Assembly: GCA_035477595.1 (NCBI GenBank)
Contig: DATIKM010000170.1
Location: forward strand, 1-20,061
DNA length: 20,061 bases
Reading direction: 5' to 3'
Origin: DATIKM01 sp035477595
Lineage (GTDB): Bacteria; Armatimonadota; Chthonomonadetes; Chthonomonadales; CAJBBX01
Both the position numbers and the translations under genes were made by a program. The notes under the pieces were generated by a model, which was given only the letters and a program-made list of their open reading frames with translations, had not been told where the DNA came from and searched no databases. Positions 1-7,840 of the stretch are shown piece after piece. Position 1 is the first letter of the stretch. The number at the start of each line of letters is the position of its first letter.

Positions 1-1049
1 TCCGCAGCCGCCTCCGCCGACAGGGCGCCCTCGAAGCCAGTGACCTGGAGGCTGGACGGATCGACCACGAGCGCCCGCGCGGGCTGCACGCACCAGATGC
101 GCCCGCGGGCATACAGCAGCGACCGCACCTCGGTGCCGGACGGGGTGAGGACCGCATCGGGCAGCGCGATGCGTTGCCCCTGCGTCTCGCCGGGACGCCA
201 GCGCCAGAGCGCCTGGCCGGAACGGTCAACCCACCACACCCACCCGGCGCCCAGAGCGACCGCGCGGGCGGGACCTGTCGGGGCGTCGGGTCGGAACGAC
301 CGGACGGCGCCGGTCCTCGTGTCAACCGTGGCCACGCTGCCGTCTGCGAGAGCGAGTGCCAGACCGGTGCCCGCCATGCTCATCGCCACGACGCCGGTGC
401 TGGCCCAGCGCCGCGGGCAAGGCGCCGTGCCGGCCGGGTCGATGGGCGGCGCTGCCTCAGCGAGCAAGGCGGGCGCCCGAGCCTGGGCGGCGTCAGTCGT
501 CGGCGAGGGCTGAGCGGGTGCTGCGCCCGGCTGCGCCGAAGGCGCAACCGCCGGGGCGCGCTCCACGGGACGCACTGGCAGGCTCGGAGCGGCATGGACG
601 CCGGCTTGCAGTCTCAACGGGTCGACGGTCAGGCTGTGAAGCAACACGGAGCCATTGCGGCGCGTGTGGTACAGATCGATCCGTGCGCTCCGGCCAGCCC
701 GGTGCATCAGGGTCCACGACGCCCGGAATGGTGATCGCGGCGAGGTCGCTACGCGCCGGTCGTCGACGAACAGGTCGAGACGCTCTCCGGCGGGCAGGCT
801 CCAGAGGGAGGATCCGGACTCCACGGTGATGCGCACGCCGTCGGGTTGCGGCGCCGCCGCGACAATACGGATCGCGTGGTCGCGGCCCTGAGGGGCGGCC
901 AAGGCGCCAGGGGCGAGCGAGCAGAACAGGAGCGCGCGAACCCACGTCGTGAGTGGGCGCAGTGGGAGCGCGAATCGCCGCCGGGCGTGCGGATTCTGCA
1001 CGATGGGCGTCCGACCTCCAGCGTCGGGCACGTCGGCCGGTTGGACCAT
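1..1049 (-). CDS. Exported Pro/Ala-linker beta-propeller-like protein, partial (C-terminus off left edge)
   Basis: An open frame without stops reads leftward from ATG at 1049 through the window edge, giving 349 complete codons with strong GC3 bias. The N-terminus has a basic stretch (about residues 21-31) followed by a hydrophobic segment ending in GALA (about 36-51), which looks like a signal peptide. Next comes an Ig/FN3-like beta region (about 57-145), a low-complexity Ala/Pro linker (about 150-215), and a segment with repeating blade-like motifs such as LADGSVATVDTRTG and WVDRSGQALWRW, typical of PQQ/YVTN-type beta-propellers. An alternative start is GTG at 1001: it has GGAGG 13 bases upstream and gives a more ordinary signal peptide. 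The gene is divergent from leuS. Its function is unknown; it is probably an extracytoplasmic binding or scaffold protein. Confidence 0.72.
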   Translation of the reverse strand, partial: MVQPADVPDAGGRTPIVQNPHARRRFALPLRPLTTWVRALLFCSLAPGALAAPQGRDHAIRIVAAAPQPDGVRITVESGSSLWSLPAGERLDLFVDDRRVATSPRSPFRASWTLMHRAGRSARIDLYHTRRNGSVLLHSLTVDPLRLQAGVHAAPSLPVRPVERAPAVAPSAQPGAAPAQPSPTTDAAQARAPALLAEAAPPIDPAGTAPCPRRWASTGVVAMSMAGTGLALALADGSVATVDTRTGAVRSFRPDAPTGPARAVALGAGWVWWVDRSGQALWRWRPGETQGQRIALPDAVLTPSGTEVRSLLYARGRIWCVQPARALVVDPSSLQVTGFEGALSAEAAA

Positions 1050-1063
1050 TCCGAGGCACCGGC

Positions 1064-1092
1064 ATTGTAGCATACGCTGCTCAGGCCGGCAA
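1064..1092 (-). promoter_or_regulatory. Sigma70-like promoter of the leftward exported-protein gene
   Basis: Read on the minus strand: -35 TTGCCG (1092-1087), a 17-base spacer, then TACAAT (1069-1064) preceded by TG at the extended -10 position. Transcription would begin near 1057, only about 8 bases before the ATG at 1049, so the transcript would be almost leaderless unless the GTG at 1001 is the real start. Confidence 0.5.
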
Positions 1093-1130
1093 ACGAGCGC
1101 GCGGGCGCCTCGGCAGCGCCTGGCCGTACG

Positions 1131-1159
1131 TTGTCCTCACCCCGGGGCGCGGCTATAAT
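1131..1159 (+). promoter_or_regulatory. Sigma70 promoter of leuS
   Basis: TTGTCC (1131-1136), a 17-base spacer, then a perfect TATAAT (1154-1159). Transcription should begin near 1166, giving a leader of about 62 bases before the leuS ATG at 1228. It lies back to back with the minus-strand promoter at 1064-1092. Confidence 0.65.
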
Positions 1160-1170
1160 AGGGCGCGCAC

Positions 1171-1217
1171 GCCCCTCGCGCCACTCCGTGGGGCGGCAGG
1201 CCGACACGGCGAGGGGC
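1171..1217 (+). promoter_or_regulatory. leuS leader stem-loop that includes the Shine-Dalgarno site
   Basis: A perfect 9-base inverted repeat, GCCCCTCGC (1171-1179) and GCGAGGGGC (1209-1217), encloses a 29-base loop that holds its own small hairpin (CCAC TCC GTGG, 1181-1191). The 3' arm contains GAGGGG, the only good ribosome-binding site before the leuS ATG. The leader RNA could therefore hide the site. It is far too short for a T-box and shows no T-box consensus. Confidence 0.5.
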
Positions 1218-1227
1218 ACACATCCAC

Positions 1228-3870
1228 ATGGATGAGAGGTATGCGTTCCGCGACATTGAGGCGCGCTGGCAGGCCCGCTGGGAGGCTGAGCGGACCTTCC
1301 GTGCGGAGGACCTGTCGGAGCTCCCGAAGCACTACGGCCTTGAGTTCTTCCCCTACCCATCGGGCGCAGGCCTCTCGGTGGGGCACTGCCGCAACTACGT
1401 GCCTACGGACGCCTACTTCCGCTTCAAGAGCATGTGCGGGTTCAACGTGCTGCACCCGATGGGGTGGGACGCGTTCGGCCAGCCTGCCGAGAACGAGGCG
1501 ATCAAGCGTGGACGCAACCCGCGCGAGATGGTGCCCGAGTACGCAGCCAGCTACCGCCAGACCCTTCGCCGCATAGGCGCCAGCTACGACTGGTCGCGCG
1601 AGATAGACTCCAGCCGGCCTGACTACTACCAATGGACCCAGTGGTTCTTCCTGCTGCTCTACCACCGAGGGCTGGCCTACCGCGCCAGCACGCCCATCAA
1701 CTGGTGTCCTGCCTGCAAGACCGGTCTCGCGAACGAGGAGGTGGAGCAAGGGCGTTGCTGGCGCTGCGAGACGACGGTCGAAAAGCGCCCGATGCCGCAG
1801 TGGTATTTCCGGATCACGGACTACGCCGAACGGCTCCTGGCGGACCTCGAGACGATCGACTGGCCTGACGGCATCAAGCAGATGCAGCGGGAGTGGATCG
1901 GCCGGAGCGAGGGCGCCGATGTGGACTTCGCCGTGGCGGGCCGCAGCGAGACGATCCGTGTGTTCACGACCCGCCCGGACACGCTCTGGGGAGCGACCTT
2001 CATGGTCCTCGCGCCGGAGCACCCGCTCGTGGAACTGATCACCGTGCCGGAGCGGCGGGCCGAAGTCGACGCGTATGTGCGCCGCGCGAGCACCGAGACC
2101 GACATCGATCGGATGAGCGCCGAGCGCGCAAAGACCGGCATCGACACCGGCGCTCGCGCTGTCAACCCTGTCACCGGGGAGCCGATCCCGATCTGGGTGG
2201 CGGACTACGTGCTGATGGGGTACGGCACGGGGGGCATCATGGCGGTCCCTGCGCACGACCAGCGCGACTTCGAGTTCGCCCGCAGGTACGGCATCCGGAT
2301 CGACCTGGTGTATGCCCATCCGGAGGGACCGCGTTCTGGCGAGGAGATGGCACGGGCACTCCCCGATGGCGGCTCGATGCTCGACTTCACGCCGGCGCCC
2401 GGAGCGCGCACTCCGAAGGCCCCGTTCGCCGGCCTTCCGAACGACCGCGCCACGGTCCGCAAGGTGATCGCGTGGCTGGAGGAGCATGGCGTCGGCACGG
2501 GTCGGGTGTACTACCGGCTGCGGGACTGGCTCATCAGCCGCCAGAGGTACTGGGGGGCGCCAATCCCCATAGTGCACTGTGGCGCGTGCGGAGAGGTTCC
2601 GGTACCCGAGAGAGACCTGCCAGTCCTTCTCCCGGACGTCGACCAGTACGAACCCTCCGGCACCGGCGAGTCGCCGCTGGCGGCCATCCCCGCCTTCGTG
2701 AGCACGGCCTGCCCAGCGTGTGGTGGCGCGGCCCGGCGAGAGACGGACACGATGGGGGGCTTCGCCTGCTCATCGTGGTACTTCCTGCGCTTCGCCGACC
2801 CGCACAACGCCAGCGCGTTCGCCGATCGCAGGCTGGTCGACTACTGGCTGCCGGTCGACACCTACGTGGGCGGGGCCGAGCACGCCGTGATGCATCTGCT
2901 CTATGCGAGGTTCTGGACGAAGGTGATGCACGACGCCGGGCTGCTTGCGTTCTCGGAACCCTTCAGCCGCCTCCGCAACCAGGGCACCGTGCTTGCCTAT
3001 ACACTCGGCCGGCGACCGCGTCTCGGCGAGCGTGCCGACGGTGAGGACGGCGGCGAGGGCATCGTCGACTGGATCGTGCTGCGCCCCGATGAGCGGGAGA
3101 GCTGCCCGCCCGATCAGGTGGTGTTCCGCTGGGTCAAGATGTCCAAGTCCAAGGGCAACGTGGTCACCCCGGACGAGATCGCTGAGCGGTACGGCGCCGA
3201 CAGCCTGCGGCTGTACCTGCTGTTCGTTGCACCCTTCGAGGACAACGTGCAGTGGTCGGATGAGGGCGTCCATGGAGCGCACCGCTTCGCCAGTCGCGCC
3301 TGGCGATGGTGCGTCTCCGCCATGCGGGCGCAGACGCGTTCCGCGCCAGCCGATGCGGCGCGAGGCGTCCGCGCGCGCAGGAAGCTCCATCAGACCATCG
3401 AGAAGGTGACTGCGGGCCTCGAGGGCTTCCGCTTCAACACGGCAGCCGCAGCGCTCATGGAGCTGGTGAACGAGCTCTACCTGTACCGGCCCGCGGACGC
3501 GGAGCCAGGGGCGGACGCCTCAGATCCCGCCATCGTGTCGGAAGCGCTGGACGCACTGGTGCTGCTCATCGCGCCGTTCATGCCGCACATGGCCGATGAG
3601 CTGTGGTCGCGGTTGGGCCGCGAAGGGTCGACGTACCGCGCCGCATGGCCGCGGCACGATCCTGCGGTTGCTGCCGAGGAGCGGGTCACCGTGGTCGTCC
3701 AGGTGAACGGCAAGCTGCGCGACCGGGTGGAGGTCGCCGCCGGGGCGAGCGAGGAAGACACCCGGGCCGCTGCGCTCGCGAGCCCACGCATCGCCGAGCT
3801 TCTGGCAGGGCGGACCGTGCGAAAGGTCGTAGTGGTGCCGGGGCGCCTGGTGAACGTCGTCGCCAACTGA
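1228..3870 (+). CDS. leuS: Leucyl-tRNA synthetase
   Basis: An 880-residue cytoplasmic class I aminoacyl-tRNA synthetase that charges tRNA-Leu; the length is normal for bacterial LeuRS. The Rossmann core opens with FPYPSGAGLSVGHCRNY; the HIGH signature reads SVGH (residues 50-53), with Ser in place of the first His. Zinc-ribbon CxxC pairs occur near residues 162-180 (CPAC, CWRC) and in the 450-510 region (CGAC, CPAC). The CP1 editing domain is intact, with TTRPDT at 247-252 and AHDQRD near 342-347, so post-transfer proofreading should work. KMSKS is canonical at 637-641, followed by the anticodon-binding and C-terminal domains. The ATG at 1228 has GAGGGG 11 bases upstream, inside a leader hairpin. 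The start just before the conserved N-terminus rules out longer forms. Confidence 0.97.
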   Translation: MDERYAFRDIEARWQARWEAERTFRAEDLSELPKHYGLEFFPYPSGAGLSVGHCRNYVPTDAYFRFKSMCGFNVLHPMGWDAFGQPAENEAIKRGRNPREMVPEYAASYRQTLRRIGASYDWSREIDSSRPDYYQWTQWFFLLLYHRGLAYRASTPINWCPACKTGLANEEVEQGRCWRCETTVEKRPMPQWYFRITDYAERLLADLETIDWPDGIKQMQREWIGRSEGADVDFAVAGRSETIRVFTTRPDTLWGATFMVLAPEHPLVELITVPERRAEVDAYVRRASTETDIDRMSAERAKTGIDTGARAVNPVTGEPIPIWVADYVLMGYGTGGIMAVPAHDQRDFEFARRYGIRIDLVYAHPEGPRSGEEMARALPDGGSMLDFTPAPGARTPKAPFAGLPNDRATVRKVIAWLEEHGVGTGRVYYRLRDWLISRQRYWGAPIPIVHCGACGEVPVPERDLPVLLPDVDQYEPSGTGESPLAAIPAFVSTACPACGGAARRETDTMGGFACSSWYFLRFADPHNASAFADRRLVDYWLPVDTYVGGAEHAVMHLLYARFWTKVMHDAGLLAFSEPFSRLRNQGTVLAYTLGRRPRLGERADGEDGGEGIVDWIVLRPDERESCPPDQVVFRWVKMSKSKGNVVTPDEIAERYGADSLRLYLLFVAPFEDNVQWSDEGVHGAHRFASRAWRWCVSAMRAQTRSAPADAARGVRARRKLHQTIEKVTAGLEGFRFNTAAAALMELVNELYLYRPADAEPGADASDPAIVSEALDALVLLIAPFMPHMADELWSRLGREGSTYRAAWPRHDPAVAAEERVTVVVQVNGKLRDRVEVAAGASEEDTRAAALASPRIAELLAGRTVRKVVVVPGRLVNVVAN

Positions 3871-3874
3871 GACG

Positions 3875-3905
3875 CCGCCGGAGCATCCCGTGGCGCATCC
3901 GGCGG
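3875..3905 (+). terminator. Terminator-like hairpin after leuS, no U-tract
   Basis: Inverted repeat CCGCCGGA (3875-3882) and TCCGGCGG (3898-3905), with a 15-base loop, begins five bases after the leuS stop. No T-run follows, so it could be a weak or Rho-assisted terminator, or an intercistronic RNA-stabilising hairpin. The rest of the gap to 4031 shows no clear promoter; only a weak CACAAT (3993-3998) is visible. Confidence 0.3.
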
Positions 3906-4031
3906 GTGTCGCGCGACATTCGCCGCGGGCATCGCCCGGAGGGCCACAGGCGCGCTCAACCAGCGGCGATCGAAGCGCTGTCTGGCACTGCGCACAATGT
4001 TCGGACTCTCTTACCCTCAGGGGCGTGCCCT

Positions 4032-5423
4032 ATGGTTGAGCCCGGGAACCGCATCTGTGACATCCTCACGCTGCCCGTCGGCTCGCGCGTTGTGGCGCGA
4101 GGCTGGGTGAAGACGCGACGCGCAAGCAAGGACATCCACTTCGCTCAAATCAGCGACGGGTCATGCTTCCAGGACCTTCAGGTGGTCATCGAGGCGGGGG
4201 CAGTGCCCGAGGGTGCCTTGGCGGCCCTCACGACAGGCGCCTGCGTGGAAGTAGGGGGGGCTCTGGTGGAGTCGCCCGGGGCCGGCCAGGCCGTCGAGCT
4301 CAAGGCGGACAGCCTGCGCGTTCACGGTCCCGCGCCCAGCGCGACCTACCCGCTCCAGAAGAAGGGTCACACTATGGAGTTCCTGCGGGAAATCGCGCAC
4401 TTGCGCACCCGCTCGAACACGTTCGGGGCCGTGTTTCGCGTTCGCAGCGCGCTGTCATACGCCATCCACCGCTTCTTTCAGAAGCGCGGGTTCCTCTGCG
4501 TGCACACGCCGGTCATCACCGCGTCGGACTGCGAGGGCGCGGGGGCGATGTTCGGGGTGACCACCCTCGATCTCCTGAACGTGCCGAGGTCGGAGTGTGG
4601 TGGCGTGGACTACGGCGCCGATTTCTTTGGCCGTCCGGCCTACCTCAGCGTGAGCGGCCAGCTCGAGGCCGAGATATTCGCGCTCGCGTTCGCCAACGTG
4701 TATACGTTCGGACCGACCTTCCGTGCCGAGAACTCCAACACGCCGCGCCACCTGGCCGAGTTCTGGATGGTCGAGCCGGAGATGGCGTTCTGCGATCTGG
4801 ATGGCAACCGGAGGCTCGCCGAGGAGTTCCTCAAGAGCATCATCGCCTACGTAATGGACCACTGCGGCCCGGACCTTGAGTTCTTCACCAAGCGCATCGA
4901 CGGCACGGTGCTAAGCACCCTCGAGCATGTGGTGACAAGCGACTTCGAGCACATCACCTACTCCGAGGCGGTCCGCCTGCTGGAGGCATCCGGGCGCCCG
5001 TGGGAGTACCCCGTCCATTGGGGCGCCGACCTGCAGAGCGAGCATGAGCGCTACCTCACGGAGGAGGTCTTCCGCCGGCCGGTCGTCGTCACCGACTATC
5101 CCAAGGAGATCAAGGCCTTCTACATGCGGATGAACGACGACGGGCGCACCGTGAGGGCGATGGATGTGCTGGCGCCGCGCATCGGCGAGATCATCGGTGG
5201 CAGCCAGCGCGAGGAGCGCCACGACGTCCTCGTAGAGCGAATCCGCGCACAGGGGTTGCCCGAAGGCGCCTACTGGTGGTACCTCGACCTTCGCCGGTAC
5301 GGCACCGTTGAGCACGCTGGCTTCGGTCTGGGTCTCGAGCGGATGATGATGTACGTCACGGGGATGCGGAACATCCGCGACGTCATCCCGTTTCCTCGCA
5401 CCCCTGGCTCTGCGGACTTCTAG
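4032..5423 (+). CDS. asnS: Asparaginyl-tRNA synthetase
   Basis: A 463-residue class IIb synthetase that charges tRNA-Asn directly. An N-terminal OB-fold (about residues 10-110; GWVKTRR, ISDGSCFQDLQVV) binds the anticodon. The class II catalytic core carries motif 2 (FRAENSNT, RHLAEFWMVEPE) and motif 3 (GFGLGLERMMMYVTG), ending in the usual RNIRDVIPFPRTP tail. The AENSNT signature distinguishes AsnRS from AspRS. The start is ATG at 4032, since it directly precedes the OB-fold. The frame is open upstream to 3603, but that stretch overlaps leuS in another frame and is not conserved-looking. The gap from leuS is 161 bases. Its presence suggests the cell need not rely on transamidation for Asn-tRNA. 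Confidence 0.96.
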   Translation: MVEPGNRICDILTLPVGSRVVARGWVKTRRASKDIHFAQISDGSCFQDLQVVIEAGAVPEGALAALTTGACVEVGGALVESPGAGQAVELKADSLRVHGPAPSATYPLQKKGHTMEFLREIAHLRTRSNTFGAVFRVRSALSYAIHRFFQKRGFLCVHTPVITASDCEGAGAMFGVTTLDLLNVPRSECGGVDYGADFFGRPAYLSVSGQLEAEIFALAFANVYTFGPTFRAENSNTPRHLAEFWMVEPEMAFCDLDGNRRLAEEFLKSIIAYVMDHCGPDLEFFTKRIDGTVLSTLEHVVTSDFEHITYSEAVRLLEASGRPWEYPVHWGADLQSEHERYLTEEVFRRPVVVTDYPKEIKAFYMRMNDDGRTVRAMDVLAPRIGEIIGGSQREERHDVLVERIRAQGLPEGAYWWYLDLRRYGTVEHAGFGLGLERMMMYVTGMRNIRDVIPFPRTPGSADF

Positions 5424-5430
5424 GACACAG

Positions 5431-5450
5431 CGCGCTCCCAGCGCGGTTTG
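5431..5450 (+). terminator. Probable asnS intrinsic terminator
   Basis: A tight GC hairpin, CGCGCT (5431-5436), CCC loop, AGCGCG (5440-5445), followed by GTTTG. The U-tract is short. It starts seven bases after the asnS stop and runs into the -35 box of the radC promoter. Confidence 0.4.
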
Positions 5451-5476
5451 ACCCTCGCCCATGCCTGTGATATAGT
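5448..5476 (+). promoter_or_regulatory. Promoter of radC
   Basis: TTGACC (5448-5453), a 17-base spacer, then TATAGT (5471-5476) with an extended -10 TG at 5468-5469. Predicted transcription start is near 5483, 34 bases before the TTG start of radC. Confidence 0.62.
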
Positions 5477-5516
5477 GCCGGCGCCGCGGCGCAGACGCAT
5501 CGGGAGGTCCGTTGCC

Positions 5517-6185
5517 TTGGCTATCGGGAAGATCGATCGTGAGGAGGCGCCTCGCGAGCGGCTGGTCCGGTACGGTGCGCAGTCGCTTAGCACGGAGGAG
5601 CTGATCTCGATGCTCCTCGGCACCGGCACGGCGGCTGGAGTGTCGGCGGCCACCCGGCTGCTGGCGAAGTTCGGGGGCTCCTCTGGCCTCGCCCGAGCCG
5701 CCATGCGCGACGTTGCGAAGGTGCACGGCGTGGGTCTCCACCGGGCGGCTCAGCTCATGGCGAGCATCGAGCTGGGCCGACGGATGACGGCGCGCGTGCG
5801 ATCCACGCCGGCCGTGGTCCGCGGACCGGAGGATGTGGCGGACCTGCTTCTGCCGTCAATGCAGGGCTCCAAGCAGGAGCAGTTCACGGTGCTGCTTCTG
5901 GACACCAAGCACAACGTACTGAAGATCACGCCGGTCAGTGTGGGTACGCTCGACGCCAGCCTTGTACATCCGCGCGAGGTGTTCCGGGAAGCGATCGCCT
6001 CGAGCGCCGCAGCGATCATCGTTGCGCACAACCACCCGAGCGGCGACCCGACACCCAGCGAGGAGGACCGCAGGGTCACGGAGCGTCTCATGGCGGCCGG
6101 GCAGCTCATCGGCATTGAGGTGCTCGACCACGTTATCGTGGGTGACGACCGCTGGGTCAGTATGAAGCGACAGAACCTCGTCTAG
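5517..6185 (+). CDS. radC: RadC family (UPF0758) JAMM-domain protein
   Basis: 222 residues, the usual RadC length. The N-terminal part has the ERL...LSTEELISMLLGTG segment and a helix-hairpin-helix-like stretch (KVHGVGLHRAAQL). The C-terminal JAMM/MPN+ metalloprotease-like domain carries HNHPSGDPTPSEED, with zinc-ligand histidines at 171 and 173 and Asp at 184-ish. Biological function of the family is unsettled; a direct repair role has been questioned. Start: TTG at 5517, with GGGAGG nine bases upstream. The TTG at 5448 would also be in frame but is part of the -35 box and lies upstream of the predicted transcript start. It is likely first gene of a radC-translin-GT2 unit. Confidence 0.92.
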   Translation: MAIGKIDREEAPRERLVRYGAQSLSTEELISMLLGTGTAAGVSAATRLLAKFGGSSGLARAAMRDVAKVHGVGLHRAAQLMASIELGRRMTARVRSTPAVVRGPEDVADLLLPSMQGSKQEQFTVLLLDTKHNVLKITPVSVGTLDASLVHPREVFREAIASSAAAIIVAHNHPSGDPTPSEEDRRVTERLMAAGQLIGIEVLDHVIVGDDRWVSMKRQNLV

Positions 6186-6228
6186 GTGGTTGTGGCAGGC
6201 AGGCTCAGGGCGGGGACGGGGAGGCGAA

Positions 6229-6861
6229 GTGGGTGGGTTCGAGGCGGTGGCGGCGGAACTCCGCCGTATCATGGAGGCGCAGAACGCAGCCCGCGAGCAG
6301 GCGCTGCGCCAGTGCCGGGAGACGATCCGCACGTCGGCGGTGGCCATTCGCGCCGTGCACCGCATGGAGTTCGCGGAGGCGGAGACGCTGCTCCGCGCCG
6401 CACGCCAGTGCGTGAGCGCGCTGCATACCGCACTGGCTGCCCACCCCAGCCTCCTGGCGGCGGGCTATGTGCACGACGCCGAGAAGGAGTACGTGGAGGC
6501 GGAAGCCGTCCACGCGATCGTGCGCGGGCGAGACGTGCCGCCGCCGGCCGCGCTGGGCGTGGGTGCGGCCGCCTACCTGAACGGGCTCGCCGAAGCGGGG
6601 AGCGAATGCAGAAGGTACGTACTCGACCGCCTGCGCGCCGGCGCCTCGGAGGAGGCGGACCGCGTCCTGCGCATCATGGACGACATCTACTACGAGTTGG
6701 TGACCTTCGACTTCCCCGACGCGATCACCGGCAACCTGCGCCGCACCACTGATGCGTTTCGCGCTGTGCTCGAGCGAACACGCGGCGACCTTACGGTCTC
6801 GCTTCAGCAGCGCGCACTGGAGCAGGCGCTGCGCTCCGCAGGGCAGAGGCTGGACTCGTGA
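6229..6861 (+). CDS. Translin/TRAX-family nucleic-acid-binding protein
   Basis: A 210-residue all-helical protein of the translin type (COG2178 family). Recognisable landmarks are REQALRQCRETIRTSAVAIRAVHR near residues 22-45, EKEYVEAEA near 85-93, YLNGLAEAGSECRRYVLD near 116-133, and the signature MDDIYYELVTFDFPDAITGNLRR near 150-172. Eukaryotic translin and TRAX form the C3PO octamer, which binds and cuts single-stranded RNA; archaeal relatives also act on RNA. Glu87 and Glu90 lie where TRAX has a catalytic glutamate pair, so nuclease activity is possible but unproven. Start: GTG at 6229 with GGGGAGG just upstream. TTG at 6190 or ATG at 6271 are alternatives. It begins 43 bases after radC and ends 22 bases before a glycosyltransferase. 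Confidence 0.85.
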   Translation: MGGFEAVAAELRRIMEAQNAAREQALRQCRETIRTSAVAIRAVHRMEFAEAETLLRAARQCVSALHTALAAHPSLLAAGYVHDAEKEYVEAEAVHAIVRGRDVPPPAALGVGAAAYLNGLAEAGSECRRYVLDRLRAGASEEADRVLRIMDDIYYELVTFDFPDAITGNLRRTTDAFRAVLERTRGDLTVSLQQRALEQALRSAGQRLDS

Positions 6862-6883
6862 GACGCGCGAGGCGGCGTACCGC

Positions 6884-7618
6884 ATGCCGCTAGAGCGTGA
6901 TCGCCGCACGGACGACGCACCGGAGCCCCAGGCGCCGCTGCTCACGGTGCTGATGCCCGTCTATAATGAGCGCGCCACGCTACCTGAGGCACTGCAGCGC
7001 GTGCTCGCCGCTCCTGTTGACAAGGAGGTGCTCGTCGTCGACGACGGCTCGACGGACGGCACGCGGGAGTACCTGCGGGCAGAGGTGGATGGCCGCTTGC
7101 CGGGCGTCCGCGTGATCTACCTGGAGCGCAACGGGGGCAAAGGCACCGCAATCCGCGCGGCACTCTCTCTTGCGCGTGGCGAGTTCGTGGTCGTTCAGGA
7201 TGCCGACCTGGAGTACGATCCGGCGGACCTCCCGGCCCTCCTCGAGCCAGCGCAGGCGGGGGCCACCGTCGTCTACGGGACGCGGTTCCGGCCCCGCACA
7301 CCCCGCATGCGCCTGCCGAACCTGGTGGTGAACCGTCTGCTCGCCTGGATGGTGCGCGTGCTGTACGGCTGCCCGCTGACGGACGAGGCCACCTGCTACA
7401 AGCTCTTTCTGCGGGAGGCAATCCTCAGCGTGCCCCTGACATGCCGGCGCTTCGAGTTCTGCCCGGAGGTAACGGCGAAGCTACTCCGGCGCGGGCATCG
7501 CATCGTCGAGGTGCCCGTGCGCTACGAGGCGCGCACGATGGCGCAGGGGAAGAAGATTCGGTGGACCGATGCGGTGACCGCGATCTGGACGCTGCTGAGG
7601 TACCGCTGGTGGCGCTGA
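6884..7618 (+). CDS. GT2 glycosyltransferase, polyprenol-phosphate-mannose/glucose synthase type
   Basis: 244 residues with a GT-A fold: TVLMPVYNERATL at 21-33, VVDDGSTDGT at 51-60, the metal-binding DAD at 106-108 within VVQDADLEYDP, and GTRF further on. The nearest familiar family is DPM1-like transfer of a sugar from NDP-sugar to a polyprenyl phosphate on the cytoplasmic face. There is no membrane segment at the C-terminus, so this is the soluble type. Start: ATG at 6884, shortly before the conserved core. The frame is open to 6752, but that would overlap the translin gene by 110 bases and adds nothing conserved. The next gene begins 222 bases downstream, a gap in which I see no convincing promoter. 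Confidence 0.88.
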   Translation: MPLERDRRTDDAPEPQAPLLTVLMPVYNERATLPEALQRVLAAPVDKEVLVVDDGSTDGTREYLRAEVDGRLPGVRVIYLERNGGKGTAIRAALSLARGEFVVVQDADLEYDPADLPALLEPAQAGATVVYGTRFRPRTPRMRLPNLVVNRLLAWMVRVLYGCPLTDEATCYKLFLREAILSVPLTCRRFEFCPEVTAKLLRRGHRIVEVPVRYEARTMAQGKKIRWTDAVTAIWTLLRYRWWR

Positions 7619-7840
7619 GGGCGCTGGGTAACCGGCAGCCGCACGCGGGCCGCCAGACCTGTCCTCGACCGCGTCCCTGGGATGGAGAGAGTGCGCGCGC
7701 ACCGGTCCTCAGGACGGGTGGCGCCTGCAACTGCTGAGCATGCAGGCGGCTTGCTGACAAGCGCACCAGAGGATGGCAGTGTATGGCAGGAGCGTCAATG
7801 CGCTCGCGCGGAGGCCGCGCTGGCCAGGAAGGATCGCACC

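Noticed and set aside
1166..1227. T-box riboswitch before leuS
   Set aside because: The leader is about 62 bases, far shorter than a T-box, with no conserved T-box sequence and no terminator/antiterminator pair.
1153..2577. 474-codon minus-strand open frame
   Set aside because: It is antisense to the conserved leuS sequence. Its length reflects high GC and few stops, and its translation is arginine/histidine-rich without motifs.
3603..4031. N-terminal extension of asnS
   Set aside because: The extension overlaps leuS in another frame, is low-complexity Arg/Gly-rich, and the OB-fold begins right after ATG 4032.
4911..5741. 276-codon minus-strand frame over asnS and radC
   Set aside because: It crosses two conserved plus-strand genes and the radC promoter; no family features.
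6752..6883. Extended start for the GT2 glycosyltransferase
   Set aside because: It would overlap the translin gene by 110 bases, and the added residues are not GT2-like.
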